A stretch of 58,322 nucleotides of DNA from Streptomyces sp. NRRL S-340 (GTDB lineage: Bacteria > Actinomycetota > Actinomycetes > Streptomycetales > Streptomycetaceae), in the NCBI RefSeq assembly GCF_000720185.1, contig NZ_JOIY01000043.1, positions 1-58,322 of the forward strand, written 5' to 3'. Below are positions 16,295 through 24,159 of the stretch, one piece after another. Position numbers and translations under genes: made by a program. The number at the start of each line of letters is the position of its first letter. Position 1 is the first letter of the stretch. The notes beneath the pieces are model-generated. The model saw only the letters and a list, made by a program, of their open reading frames with translations. It had not been told where the DNA came from and made no database searches.

Positions 16295-17280
16295 GACGGC
16301 TCCTCGCGGGGCAGCAGGCCCGCCTCGCGCAGCTCCTGCCAGAACGCGGCGGGGACGGGGACGGCGAACTGCTCGGCGCAGTCGCGGACTTCGGCGGCCG
16401 AGCGGGCCCCCACCAGGACACTGGCGACGGCGGGGTGCGCGGCGCAGTAGGAGAGGGCGGCGGCGCGCAGGGTGATGCCGTGGGCTGCGGCGGTCGCCTT
16501 GATGCGCAGGGCGCGGTCGAGCATCGGTCGCGGGGCCCGCGCGTAGTCGTACGTCGCGTCGGGTCCCGGGTCGGCCAGCAGGCCGGAGTTGAACGCGCCG
16601 CCGACGACGACCGAGACCCCGCGCTCCAGGGCTGCGGGCAGCAGGTCGGCGAGGGCGCTGTGGTCGAGGAGGGTGTGGCGCCCCGCGCACAGCACCACGT
16701 CGACGTCGGTGTCGCGGACGAAGCGGGTGAGCATGGCGGACTGGTTCATGCCCGCGCCGATCGCCCCGACCACGCCCTCGGAGCGGAGCTTCTCCAGCGC
16801 CGGGTAGCCCTCGCGGAAGGCCTGCTCGGCGTGGTCGTCGGGGTCGTGCAGGTAGACGACGTCGACGCGGTCGAGGCCGAGGCGGTCCAGACTCGCCTCC
16901 AGGCTGCGGCGGACGCCGTCGGCGCTGAAGTCCCAGACGCGGCGGTGGGTGGCGGGCACCGCGAAACCGGCGGCAAGGTCGTCGCCGGTGCCGTCGCCTG
17001 TGCCGTCGTCCGTGGCGGCGGGTTCGAGACGGCGGCCCACTTTGGTGGAGAGGGTGTACGACGCCCGGGGCCGGGCGCGCAGGGCGGCGCCGAGGCGGCG
17101 TTCGGACAGGCCGAGCCCGTAGTGCGGGGCGGTGTCGAAGTAGCGGATCCCCGCCTCCCAGGCGGCGGTCACCGCCTCGTGGGCCTGTTCCTCGGTGACC
17201 TCGGTGTACAGGTTGCCGAGGGCGGCGGCGCCGAAGCCGAGGGGGCCGGCCTCGACGCCGCTGCGGCCGAGGGCGGTCAC
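16291..17280 (-). CDS. Aldo/keto reductase, probable L-fucose dehydrogenase
   Basis: This 329-residue (beta/alpha)8 oxidoreductase keeps the AKR catalytic set: Asp and Tyr in YFDTAPHYGLGLSER, Lys in STKVGR and His in VYLHDPDD. It belongs to the group that includes D-threo-aldose 1-dehydrogenase and L-fucose dehydrogenase, which oxidise the sugar to its lactone with NAD(P). The gene overlaps both neighbours by four bases. A Thr/Gly/Asp insertion (ATDDGTGDGTGDD, about residues 90-102) looks like a short tandem expansion. This is the proposed first oxidative step of the operon. Confidence 0.85.
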   Translation of the reverse strand: MTALGRSGVEAGPLGFGAAALGNLYTEVTEEQAHEAVTAAWEAGIRYFDTAPHYGLGLSERRLGAALRARPRASYTLSTKVGRRLEPAATDDGTGDGTGDDLAAGFAVPATHRRVWDFSADGVRRSLEASLDRLGLDRVDVVYLHDPDDHAEQAFREGYPALEKLRSEGVVGAIGAGMNQSAMLTRFVRDTDVDVVLCAGRHTLLDHSALADLLPAALERGVSVVVGGAFNSGLLADPGPDATYDYARAPRPMLDRALRIKATAAAHGITLRAAALSYCAAHPAVASVLVGARSAAEVRDCAEQFAVPVPAAFWQELREAGLLPREEPS

Positions 17281-18032
17281 CGTCCCACCGGGCGCAGCCG
17301 CAGGCCCTGCATGCCGCCGTCGACGGCGAGGGCCGTGCCGGTGGTGGCGCCGGAGTGCGGGCCGGCCAGGTAGGCGATGGCGGCGGCCACCTCGGCCGCG
17401 GTCACCAGGCGGCCGGTGGGCTGGCGGGCGCTCAGGGCGGCGCGTTCGGCCGCCGGGTCGGGGGCCGCCTCCAGCAGCCGTCCGACCCAGGGGGTGTCGA
17501 CGGTGCCCGGGTTGACGCAGTTGACGCGGATGCCCTCGCGGACGTGGTCGGCGGCCATGGCGAGGGTCAGGGAGTACACGGCGCCCTTGGTGGCGCTGTA
17601 GAGCGCGCGCTGCGGGAGGCCGGCGGTGGCCGCGATCGAGCAGGTGTTGACGATCGCGGCACGCTCGGAGGCGCGCAGGTGCGGCAGGGCGGCGCGGGCG
17701 GTACGGACCATGCCGAGGACGTTGACGTCGAAGACGCGGCGCCATTCGTCGTCGTCGTTGTCCTCGACGGTGCCCTGGGCGCCGATGCCCGCGTTGTTGA
17801 CGAGGATGTCCACGCCGCCGAGGGTGCCGGCCGCCGAGGCGACCGCCGTGCGCACCGACGCGTCGTCGCTCACGTCGGCGCGGAAGGCGTGCAGCGGCTC
17901 GTCCACGGCCGACGGGTCCAGGTCCAGCACGGCGACCCGGGCGCCCCGCTCGGCGAGGAGGTCCGCGGTGGCCCGGCCGATGCCGGAGGCACCGCCGGTC
18001 ACCAGTGCCCTCAGTCCGTCGAAGTCGTTCAT
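17277..18032 (-). CDS. SDR oxidoreductase, probable 2-keto-3-deoxy-L-fuconate dehydrogenase
   Basis: This 251-residue classical short-chain dehydrogenase has the NAD-binding TGGASGIG, the NNAG segment, the catalytic Ser in NTCSIAAT, and the YSATK pair. Asp in AVLDLD after the second strand favours NAD over NADP. The ATG overlaps the dehydratase stop (ATGA) and the TGA overlaps the aldo/keto reductase GTG. In the known non-phosphorylative L-fucose route an SDR oxidises 2-keto-3-deoxy-L-fuconate to the 2,4-diketo acid, which fits this position. The hydrolase that would finish the pathway is not in the window. Confidence 0.87.
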   Translation of the reverse strand: MNDFDGLRALVTGGASGIGRATADLLAERGARVAVLDLDPSAVDEPLHAFRADVSDDASVRTAVASAAGTLGGVDILVNNAGIGAQGTVEDNDDDEWRRVFDVNVLGMVRTARAALPHLRASERAAIVNTCSIAATAGLPQRALYSATKGAVYSLTLAMAADHVREGIRVNCVNPGTVDTPWVGRLLEAAPDPAAERAALSARQPTGRLVTAAEVAAAIAYLAGPHSGATTGTALAVDGGMQGLRLRPVGR

Positions 18033-19459
18033 GCCGCGTGTCCCTTCTGCCGCTCGTGACGCCTCTGCCGGTCCTGCCCGCCTGGTCCGTCCTGCCCGGT
18101 CCGCCTGTCGTTCCCGCCCTGCTCGTCCTGCCCGGCCCGCTGTGCCAGGTCGGCGGCCCAGAAGGTGCCGCCGGGGAAGGTGTAGCGCTCGATGGACCCC
18201 GGTCGCAGGGCGGCCGAGAAACCGGGGGCGGCGGGGGCCGTGTAGTGGCCGTCGCGGATCACCACCGGGTCCAGGAAGTGGTCGTGCAGGTGGTCGACGT
18301 ACTCGATGACGCGGTCCTCGGTGGTGCCGGAGACCGCGACGTAGTCGAACATCGACAGGTGCTGCACCAGTTCGCACAGGCCGACGCCGCCCGCGTGCGG
18401 GCAGACGGGGACGTCGTACTTGGCGGCCAGGAGCAGGATGGCGAGGTTCTCGTTGACGCCGCCGACGCGGGCCGCGTCGATCTGGAGCACGTCGAGGGCG
18501 CCGGCCTGGAGCATCTGCTTGAAGACGACGCGGTTGTGCACGTGTTCGCCGGTGGCGACCTTCACCGGGGCCACCGCCTCGCGGATGGCCGCGTGGGCGA
18601 GGACGTCGTCGGGGCTGGTGGGCTCCTCGATCCAGTACGGGTCGAACTCGGCGAGCGCCTTGGTCCAGCGGATCGCCTCGGCCCTGTCCCAGCGCTGGTT
18701 GGCGTCGATGGCGATGCGGATGTCCGGTCCCACGACGGCGCGGGCGACCCGGCAGCGGCGTACGTCGTCGTCGAGGTCCGCGCCGACCTTCAGTTTGATC
18801 TGGGTGAACCCGTCGGCGACCGCCCGGGCGGCGAGCCGGGTCAGCTTCTCGTCGTCGTAGCCGAGCCAGCCGGCGGACGTGGTGTAGCCGGGGTAGCCCC
18901 GCTCCAGGAGGCGGGCGGTGCGCTCGGGCGCGCCCTGCCTGCCGCGGCGCAGGATCTCCAGCGCCTCGCCCGGGGTGAGGGCGTCGGTGATGTAGCGGAA
19001 GTCGATCTGCCGCACCAGCCACTCGGGGTCGGCCTCGGAGAGCAGCCGCCACAGGGGCAGGCCGGCCCGTTTGGCGGCGAGGTCCCACACGGCGTTGGCG
19101 ACGGCGCCGATCGCCATGTGCATCACGCCCTTCTCCGGGCCCAGCCACCGCAGTTGGCTGTCACCGATCAGGTCCCGGAAGAGGGAGCCGGGATCGGCGC
19201 ACACCTCGTCGACGGACCGCCCGACGACGTGGTGGCGCAGCGCGTGGATCGCGGCGACCTGGACGTCGTTGCCCCGCCCGATGGTGAAGGTGAAGCCGTG
19301 TCCCTCCGGGCCGCCCTCGGCGTCGGTGCGCAGCACGAGGTAGGCGGCCGAGTAGTCGGGGTCGGGGTTCATCGCGTCGGAGCCGTCGAGCTCTCGCGAG
19401 GTGGGGAAACGGATGTCGTAGGTGTCGACCGCGGTGATGCGGGCGGGCGTCGGGGACAC
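18029..19459 (-). CDS. Enolase-superfamily dehydratase, probable L-fuconate dehydratase
   Basis: This 476-residue protein shows the mandelate-racemase-group signature: KLK in TQIKLKVG, metal ligands in [15 protein letters not shown] and TGEHVHN, then the catalytic His in [10 protein letters not shown]-terminal [18 protein letters not shown] is typical of L-fuconate dehydratase. The reaction would turn L-fuconate into 2-keto-3-deoxy-L-fuconate. The last 38 residues (about 439-476) are a low-complexity Gln/Gly/Arg/Asp tail not expected for the family (usually about 440), apparently from expansion of CCTGCCCG-like units. GTG 19459 lies 38 bp after the permease gene. Confidence 0.9.
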   Translation of the reverse strand: MSPTPARITAVDTYDIRFPTSRELDGSDAMNPDPDYSAAYLVLRTDAEGGPEGHGFTFTIGRGNDVQVAAIHALRHHVVGRSVDEVCADPGSLFRDLIGDSQLRWLGPEKGVMHMAIGAVANAVWDLAAKRAGLPLWRLLSEADPEWLVRQIDFRYITDALTPGEALEILRRGRQGAPERTARLLERGYPGYTTSAGWLGYDDEKLTRLAARAVADGFTQIKLKVGADLDDDVRRCRVARAVVGPDIRIAIDANQRWDRAEAIRWTKALAEFDPYWIEEPTSPDDVLAHAAIREAVAPVKVATGEHVHNRVVFKQMLQAGALDVLQIDAARVGGVNENLAILLLAAKYDVPVCPHAGGVGLCELVQHLSMFDYVAVSGTTEDRVIEYVDHLHDHFLDPVVIRDGHYTAPAAPGFSAALRPGSIERYTFPGGTFWAADLAQRAGQDEQGGNDRRTGQDGPGGQDRQRRHERQKGHAA

Positions 19460-19497
19460 GGATGGCCTTTCGTTCGGTGGCGGGGTGACCGGCGTGG

Positions 19498-20529
19498 TCA
19501 GTCCTGGGCGCGGCCCGTCGTCACGCGGGCGATCATGAGGGCGACCAGGATGATCCCGCCGTAGATGGCCTGGATCCAGAACGACGGCACCTGGGCGAGG
19601 GTGAGCAAGTTCTGCACCACGCCGAGCAGGAGGACGCCGGTGAGCGCGCCGGACATGGTGCCCCGGCCGCCGTCGAGGCTGATGCCGCCGATGACCGCCG
19701 CCGCGAACACGGTGAAGATCATGTTCTGGCCCTGGTTGGCGCTGATCGCGCCGACGTAACCGGTCTGCATGATGCCGCCGACGGAGGCGAGGACGCCCGC
19801 GACGACGAACACGCCGAGCATGACCCGTTCCACGCGGATGCCGGCGGCGCGGGCCGCGTCCGCGTTGCCGCCGATGGCGTACAGGGCGCGGCCGACACGG
19901 TGGTACTTGAGGACCAGGCCGGTGACGGCGAAGGCGACGGCGGCCAGCCACACCGATATGGGGATGGTCAGGAAGGTGGTGGTGGCCAGGGAGTAGAAGC
20001 TGTCGGGCATGCCGAACAGCGTCTTGCCCTTGGTCGCGCCCACCAGCAGGCCGCGCAGCACGATCAGCATGGCCAGCGTCACGATGAACGCGTTGAGCTT
20101 GAACTTGACGACCAGGACGCCGTTGAAGGCGCCGACGACCGCGCCGGCCACGAGGACCGCGAGCAGGGCGAGCGGCGCGGCCAGTTCGGTTCCCCAGCCC
20201 GACTGGGCCGCGGGCAGGACGAGGAGGGCCCCGACGGCGGGGGCGATGCCCACGACGGATTCCAGGGACAGGTCGAACTTGCCGGTGATCAGCACCAGCG
20301 ACTCGGCGAGGACCACCATGGCGAGCGCGGCGGACGAGCCGAGGATGGAGATCAGGTTGCGTTCGGTGAGGAAGGAGTCGTTGACGGCCGTGCCCAGCAC
20401 CATGAGCAGCAACAGAGCGGGTACCAGCGCGAGTTCGCGGGCGCGGCGCAGCAGGACGGTCCGGGCCTGGCCGGCGCGGGCGGCGGCGTGCGGGCGCGCG
20501 AGCGGCGGGGCGGCTTCGGTGTCAGCCAT
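19498..20529 (-). CDS. CUT2 sugar ABC transporter permease
   Basis: This 343-residue membrane protein of the RbsC type has about eight to ten helices, the conserved [16 protein letters not shown] segment and the loop [16 protein letters not shown] that contacts the ATPase, plus [19 protein letters not shown]. It would form the channel of the fucose (6-deoxysugar) importer. The ATG overlaps the ATPase stop by eight bases. It is intact, although the ATPase gene upstream in the operon has a premature stop. Confidence 0.9.
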   Translation of the reverse strand: MADTEAAPPLARPHAAARAGQARTVLLRRARELALVPALLLLMVLGTAVNDSFLTERNLISILGSSAALAMVVLAESLVLITGKFDLSLESVVGIAPAVGALLVLPAAQSGWGTELAAPLALLAVLVAGAVVGAFNGVLVVKFKLNAFIVTLAMLIVLRGLLVGATKGKTLFGMPDSFYSLATTTFLTIPISVWLAAVAFAVTGLVLKYHRVGRALYAIGGNADAARAAGIRVERVMLGVFVVAGVLASVGGIMQTGYVGAISANQGQNMIFTVFAAAVIGGISLDGGRGTMSGALTGVLLLGVVQNLLTLAQVPSFWIQAIYGGIILVALMIARVTTGRAQD

Positions 20530-22027
20530 GGTCCACTCCTTCGATGGAGGCGATCAGCTCGTGGTCGCGCCAGCCCGCGCGGTGTTCGGCGACGATCCGG
20601 CCGTGGAAGAGGACGAGGACGCGGTCGCAGCGGCGCAGGTCGTCGAGTTCGTCGGAGACGACGAGCACGGCGGTGCCGTCCTCGCGGGCGCTGTCCATAC
20701 GGGCCAGCAGGGACTGCTTGGACTTCACGTCGACGCCGGCGGTGGGGTTGATGAGGACGAGCAGGCGGGGGTCACCGGCGAGGGCGCGGGCCATGACGAC
20801 CTTCTGCGCGTTGCCGCCGGACAGGTCGGACACCGGCTGTTCGGGGCCTTCGGTGTGGATGCCGAGGCGGTCGATCAGCTCGCGGGCGAAGCCGCGCCGG
20901 GCGCCGGTGCCGACGAAGCCGTGGCGGCCGAGGCGGTCCAGCACGCTCAGCGTGGCGTTGTCGCCGACGGTCATGCCGGCCACCAGTCCCTGCTCGTGCC
21001 GGTCGCGCGGGACGCAGCCGACGCCCGCGGTCAGCGCGGCCCGCACGTCGCCGAACGGCAGGGCGCGGCCGTCGAGCCGGGCGCTGCCGCCGGTGGGGGT
21101 GTGCAGTCCGGCGAAGGACTCGGCCAGTTCGACCTTGCCGCTGCCGCTGGAGCCCGCCAGTCCCACCACCTCGCCGCCGCGCACGGTGAGGTCGATGTCC
21201 TGGTACGCCCCCGAGCCGAGCCCGTGCGCCTCCAGGACCACGGGCGCGTGGGCGGCGACGGGCTCGCGCCCGAGGCCGCTCTCGGTGACCGACTCGCCCG
21301 CCATGGCCTCCACCAGGGCGGCCCTGGGCAGGTCGGCGACGGGGGCGGTGGTGATCCAGCGGGCGTCGCGCAGCACGGTGACGGTCTGGCAGACCTCGTA
21401 CACCTCCTGGAGGTGGTGGGAGATGAACAGGAAGGTGACACCGGAGTCCTGCAGGGCGCGCATGCGGGTGAACAGCCGCTCGATCTCGCGGTTGTCGAGC
21501 TGGGCGGTGGGCTCGTCCAGGACGATGAACCGCGCGCCGAAGCTCAGCGCCCGCGCGATCTCGACCATCTGCCGGTCCTCGACCTTGAGTTCCGAGGTGC
21601 GGGCGCCGGGGTCGACGCGCACGTCCCAGGTGGCGAGGAGGCCGGCGGCCTCCTGGCGCAGCCGCCGCCAGCTGATGAGTCCTCCGCGTCCGGTCGGCTG
21701 CCGGTTGATGAACAGGTTCTCGGCGACGGTGAGTTCGGGGACGACGGTCGGCTTCTAGTAGACGCAGGCGACCTTGCGGCGCCAGGCGTCGCGGTCGGTG
21801 AGCGGCGGGGCGCTCACGCCGTCGAAGCGGATCTCGCCCTCGTCGGGGGCCTGGAGGCCGGTGAGGAGGGTGACGAGGGTGGACTTGCCCGCGCCGTTGC
21901 GGCCGACCAGGGCGTGGGACTCGCCGGACCGTACGGTGAGCCGGCCGTCGGCGAGGGCGACGGTGGCGCCGTAGCGTTTGGTGACGCCCCGCGCCTCCAC
22001 CAGCGGGGCGGTGTCGGTGGCGCTCAT
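20522..22027 (-). pseudogene. CUT2 sugar ABC ATPase with an internal amber codon
   Basis: The reading frame from ATG 22027 to the stop at 20522 is 502 codons, the normal size of a two-domain RbsA/XylG-type ATPase, but codon 91 (21757-21755) is TAG. It follows VACVY, where relatives typically carry Gln, so a single C-to-T change is the simplest cause. Upstream lie MSATDTAPLVEARGVTKRYG and Walker A GRNGAGKST (42-50). Downstream, in the same frame, are PTVVPELTVAENLF, Walker B FIVLDEPTAQLD, and the second domain with GSSGSGKVEL, LSGGNAQKVVMARAL and VLINPTAGVD. The break falls between Walker A and B of domain 1. ATG overlaps the binding-protein stop, and the end overlaps the permease. Re-initiation at GTG 21622 would give only a truncated protein. 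The stop could be a genuine mutation, a base-call error, or a suppressed codon. Confidence 0.85.
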
Positions 22028-23139
22028 CGGACCGTGTTGCCCCACAGCTCGGGGTCGTCGACGTTGGCCTTGGTGACCAGGGGTGCGGGCAGCTGGTCCT
22101 CCAGGGTGCCGTTGGGCAGCTTCACGATGGTGGAGCCGTGGTCGGTCGGGCCCGGCGTGAACGTCCTGCCCCGCATGGCCGCCTTGACGTAGTACATGCC
22201 GTACTTGGCGTAGGCGTCGGCCGGCTGCGAGACGGTGGCGTCGATCTCGCCCTTGCGGATGGCGTCGAACTCCTGCGGGATGCCGTCGTTGGAGACGATC
22301 GCGATGTGCCCGGCCGTCCCGGCCTTCTTCAGCATGTTCTTCGACTTCAGGGTCTGCAGGGTGGGCGCGAGGTAGACGCCGCCGGCCTGCAGGTAGATGC
22401 CCTTGAGGTCGGGGTTGGCGTTCAGGAGCGTGTCGAGTTTGGCGGCGGCGGTGTCGGACTCCCACTTGGCGGGGATCTCCAGGACCTTCAGCCGGGGGAA
22501 GCTCTTCTTCACGCAAGCGCGGAACGCCTCCGAGCGCTCGCGGCCGTTGACGGAGGCGAGGTCGCCCATGACCTGCACGACCTTGCCGGAGCTGATGTGC
22601 GCGCCGAGGTACTGGCAGGCCTTCACTCCGTAGGCGACGTTGTCCGCGCGCACGACCATGGCGACCTTGCCCTTGTCGGGGGCCACGTCGACGGCGACCA
22701 CGGGCACGCCCTTGCGTTCGGCCTGGTCGAGGCCGGCCTGGATGGCGGCGCTGTCCAGCGGGGCCACGACCAGACCCTTGACGCCCTGGTTCAGCTCGTT
22801 GTTGACGTCGGTGATCTGCTGCGAGGGGTCGCTGTTGGAGTTGACCGTCTTCAGCGCGTCGACGCCTTGGGACGCGGCCATCTTGGGCACGTAGTCGTTG
22901 TACGACTGCCAGAACGGCGAGGTCAGCAGGGGGAGGATCACTCCGACCTTGCCGCTGCCGTCGCCCTTGGCCCCGGTGGCGCCGGTGTCCTTGGTGCTGC
23001 CGCAGGCCGTGAGCGCCAGGGCGCCGCAGGCGGCCGCGGCCGTCGCGCGCACCGCCCAGCCGAAGGGCCGCCCCTCGTTCCGCCACCTGCTGTGCCGCCG
23101 CCTGCCTTGCCGTCCGTTCCGCACTTCTGTGCCGGCCAT
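22024..23139 (-). CDS. CUT2 sugar-binding lipoprotein
   Basis: This 371-residue periplasmic-binding-protein-4 type lipoprotein has a long basic N-terminus, a hydrophobic signal and lipobox LTACGS. The mature part has KVGVILPLLTSPFWQSYNDY, GLVVAPLDSAAIQAGLDQA, VVAVDVAPDK and GHIAIVSNDGIPQEFDAIR, typical of ribose/galactose/fucose-type binding proteins. ATG 23139 is chosen because GAGGAG lies eight bases upstream; the open frame extends 48 codons further without family similarity. It is the first gene of the operon and its promoter region overlaps a GntR-type half operator. Ligand L-fucose is inferred from the downstream catabolic genes. Confidence 0.88.
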   Translation of the reverse strand: MAGTEVRNGRQGRRRHSRWRNEGRPFGWAVRATAAAACGALALTACGSTKDTGATGAKGDGSGKVGVILPLLTSPFWQSYNDYVPKMAASQGVDALKTVNSNSDPSQQITDVNNELNQGVKGLVVAPLDSAAIQAGLDQAERKGVPVVAVDVAPDKGKVAMVVRADNVAYGVKACQYLGAHISSGKVVQVMGDLASVNGRERSEAFRACVKKSFPRLKVLEIPAKWESDTAAAKLDTLLNANPDLKGIYLQAGGVYLAPTLQTLKSKNMLKKAGTAGHIAIVSNDGIPQEFDAIRKGEIDATVSQPADAYAKYGMYYVKAAMRGRTFTPGPTDHGSTIVKLPNGTLEDQLPAPLVTKANVDDPELWGNTVR

Positions 23140-23183
23140 CTGTCGGCTCCTCATCGAGCGAGATCGAGCAGTTGCCCGCATAC

Positions 23184-23194
23184 TTATCAGACCA
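23184..23194 (-). promoter_or_regulatory. Imperfect GntR (FadR-type) operator before the sugar operon
   Basis: On the minus strand the sequence is TGGTCTGATAA. The left half equals the TGGTC half of the perfect site at 23248-23258. It lies 45 bp upstream of the binding-protein start, close to where its promoter should be. Confidence 0.45.
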
Positions 23195-23247
23195 CTTGGC
23201 GCGCACAACACCCTCCGGAGCCAGGTTTTCGCGCCGCTCGGCCATAG

Positions 23248-23258
23248 TGGTCGGACCA
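23248..23258. promoter_or_regulatory. FadR-type operator TGGTCGGACCA
   Basis: TGGTCGGACCA matches the TGGTNNNACCA pattern bound by FCD-domain GntR regulators, and it extends to GTGGT/ACCAC. It lies 43 bp upstream of the divergent gntR-type gene, so autoregulation is likely. Confidence 0.65.
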
Positions 23259-23301
23259 CCTCGGTGATTAGACTGCGGCGCACGGCGACAGGAGGAGTGG
23301 C

Positions 23302-24063
23302 GTGGACGAGATGCCGACCGGCCCGGCAGGGCAGACGGAGACGGAGAGCGCCGTGAGTGCCTCACCGGCCGGTGCCGGGCCGAAGGGCACGGTGACACAG
23401 CGCGCCATCGACCAGGTCAAGGCGATGATCGCGGAGGGCCGGCTGGAGCCGGGCCAGCGGCTGCCCACCGAACGCGACCTGGCGGCCGGACTGGGCATCT
23501 CCCGCAGTTCGATGCGCGAGGCGATCCGCGCGCTGACCGTGCTCGGCGTGCTGGAGGCCCGGCACGGTTCCGGCATCTACGTCACCCAGCTGGAGGCCGG
23601 GGACCTGCTGGAGACGTTCGGTGTCGTCGCCGACCTGACCCGCGGCCCGCGCCTGGTCGAACTGCTGGAGGTGCGCCGGGTCCTGGAGTCGACGGCGACC
23701 GCGCTGGCGGCGGCCCGGATCACCCCGGAGCGGCTGGCCGAGGTCGGGAGACACCTGACGGCGATGAACGCCACCGACGACCCGGAGGAGATCCTCGCCC
23801 ACGACCTCGCTTTCCACCGGGAGATCGCGGGGGCGGCGGGCAACGAGACGATGGCCGCCATCCTGGACGGCCTGTCCTCGCGCACCTTCCGCGCCCGGGT
23901 CTGGCGCGGCTACCAGGAGGAGGGCGCCTTCGCCCGCACCCGCCGCGAACACGCCGCGATCTTCCGGGCGTTGACCGCCCACGACCCGGAAGCGGCCCGC
24001 GCGGCGGCGGCGGCCCACGTCGGCGAGGTCGAGGAATGGCTGCGTACGCAGACGGGTCAGTAG
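23302..24063 (+). CDS. GntR-family (FadR/FCD) transcriptional regulator
   Basis: This 253-residue regulator has an N-terminal winged helix (about 30-100) with the signature EGRLEPGQRLPTERDLAAGL and SRSSMREAIRALTVLGVL, then an all-helical FCD domain (about 110-245). The likely metal ligands of that domain are visible as Asp and His in AHDLAFHREIA, His in REHAAIF and His in AAHVGEVEEW. GTG 23302 is preceded by GGAGGAG. It is divergent from the sugar import/catabolism operon, and TGGTCNGA sites lie in front of both, so it is very probably that operon's repressor, released by a sugar acid or sugar. Confidence 0.9.
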   Translation: MDEMPTGPAGQTETESAVSASPAGAGPKGTVTQRAIDQVKAMIAEGRLEPGQRLPTERDLAAGLGISRSSMREAIRALTVLGVLEARHGSGIYVTQLEAGDLLETFGVVADLTRGPRLVELLEVRRVLESTATALAAARITPERLAEVGRHLTAMNATDDPEEILAHDLAFHREIAGAAGNETMAAILDGLSSRTFRARVWRGYQEEGAFARTRREHAAIFRALTAHDPEAARAAAAAHVGEVEEWLRTQTGQ

Positions 24064-24110
24064 GGGCCGCGGCCAAGTGGGGCGGGACGGCTGCGTCCGC
24101 ACGTGAAACA

Positions 24111-24152
24111 GCGCGGGGCGGCCCGGCGAGTGATCGCCGGGCCGCCCCGCGC
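24111..24152. terminator. Bidirectional terminator between gntR-type gene and GH38
   Basis: A perfect 19-bp stem (24111-24129 with 24134-24152, starting GCGCGGGGCGGCC) has a GTGA loop. It lies between convergent genes, 48 bp after one and 8 bp after the other. Confidence 0.85.
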
Positions 24153-24159
24153 GGCAGGC

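Noticed and set aside
20009..22192. Plus-strand open frame of over 700 codons opposite the ABC transporter genes
   Set aside because: It is antisense to intact permease and ATPase coding sequence and shows no motif or ribosome site.
23184..23259. DasR-type (GlcNAc regulator) sites
   Set aside because: The left halves resemble a dre element, but the complete site has a one-base centre and fits the FadR-type TGGTNNNACCA pattern better, with the matching regulator next to it.
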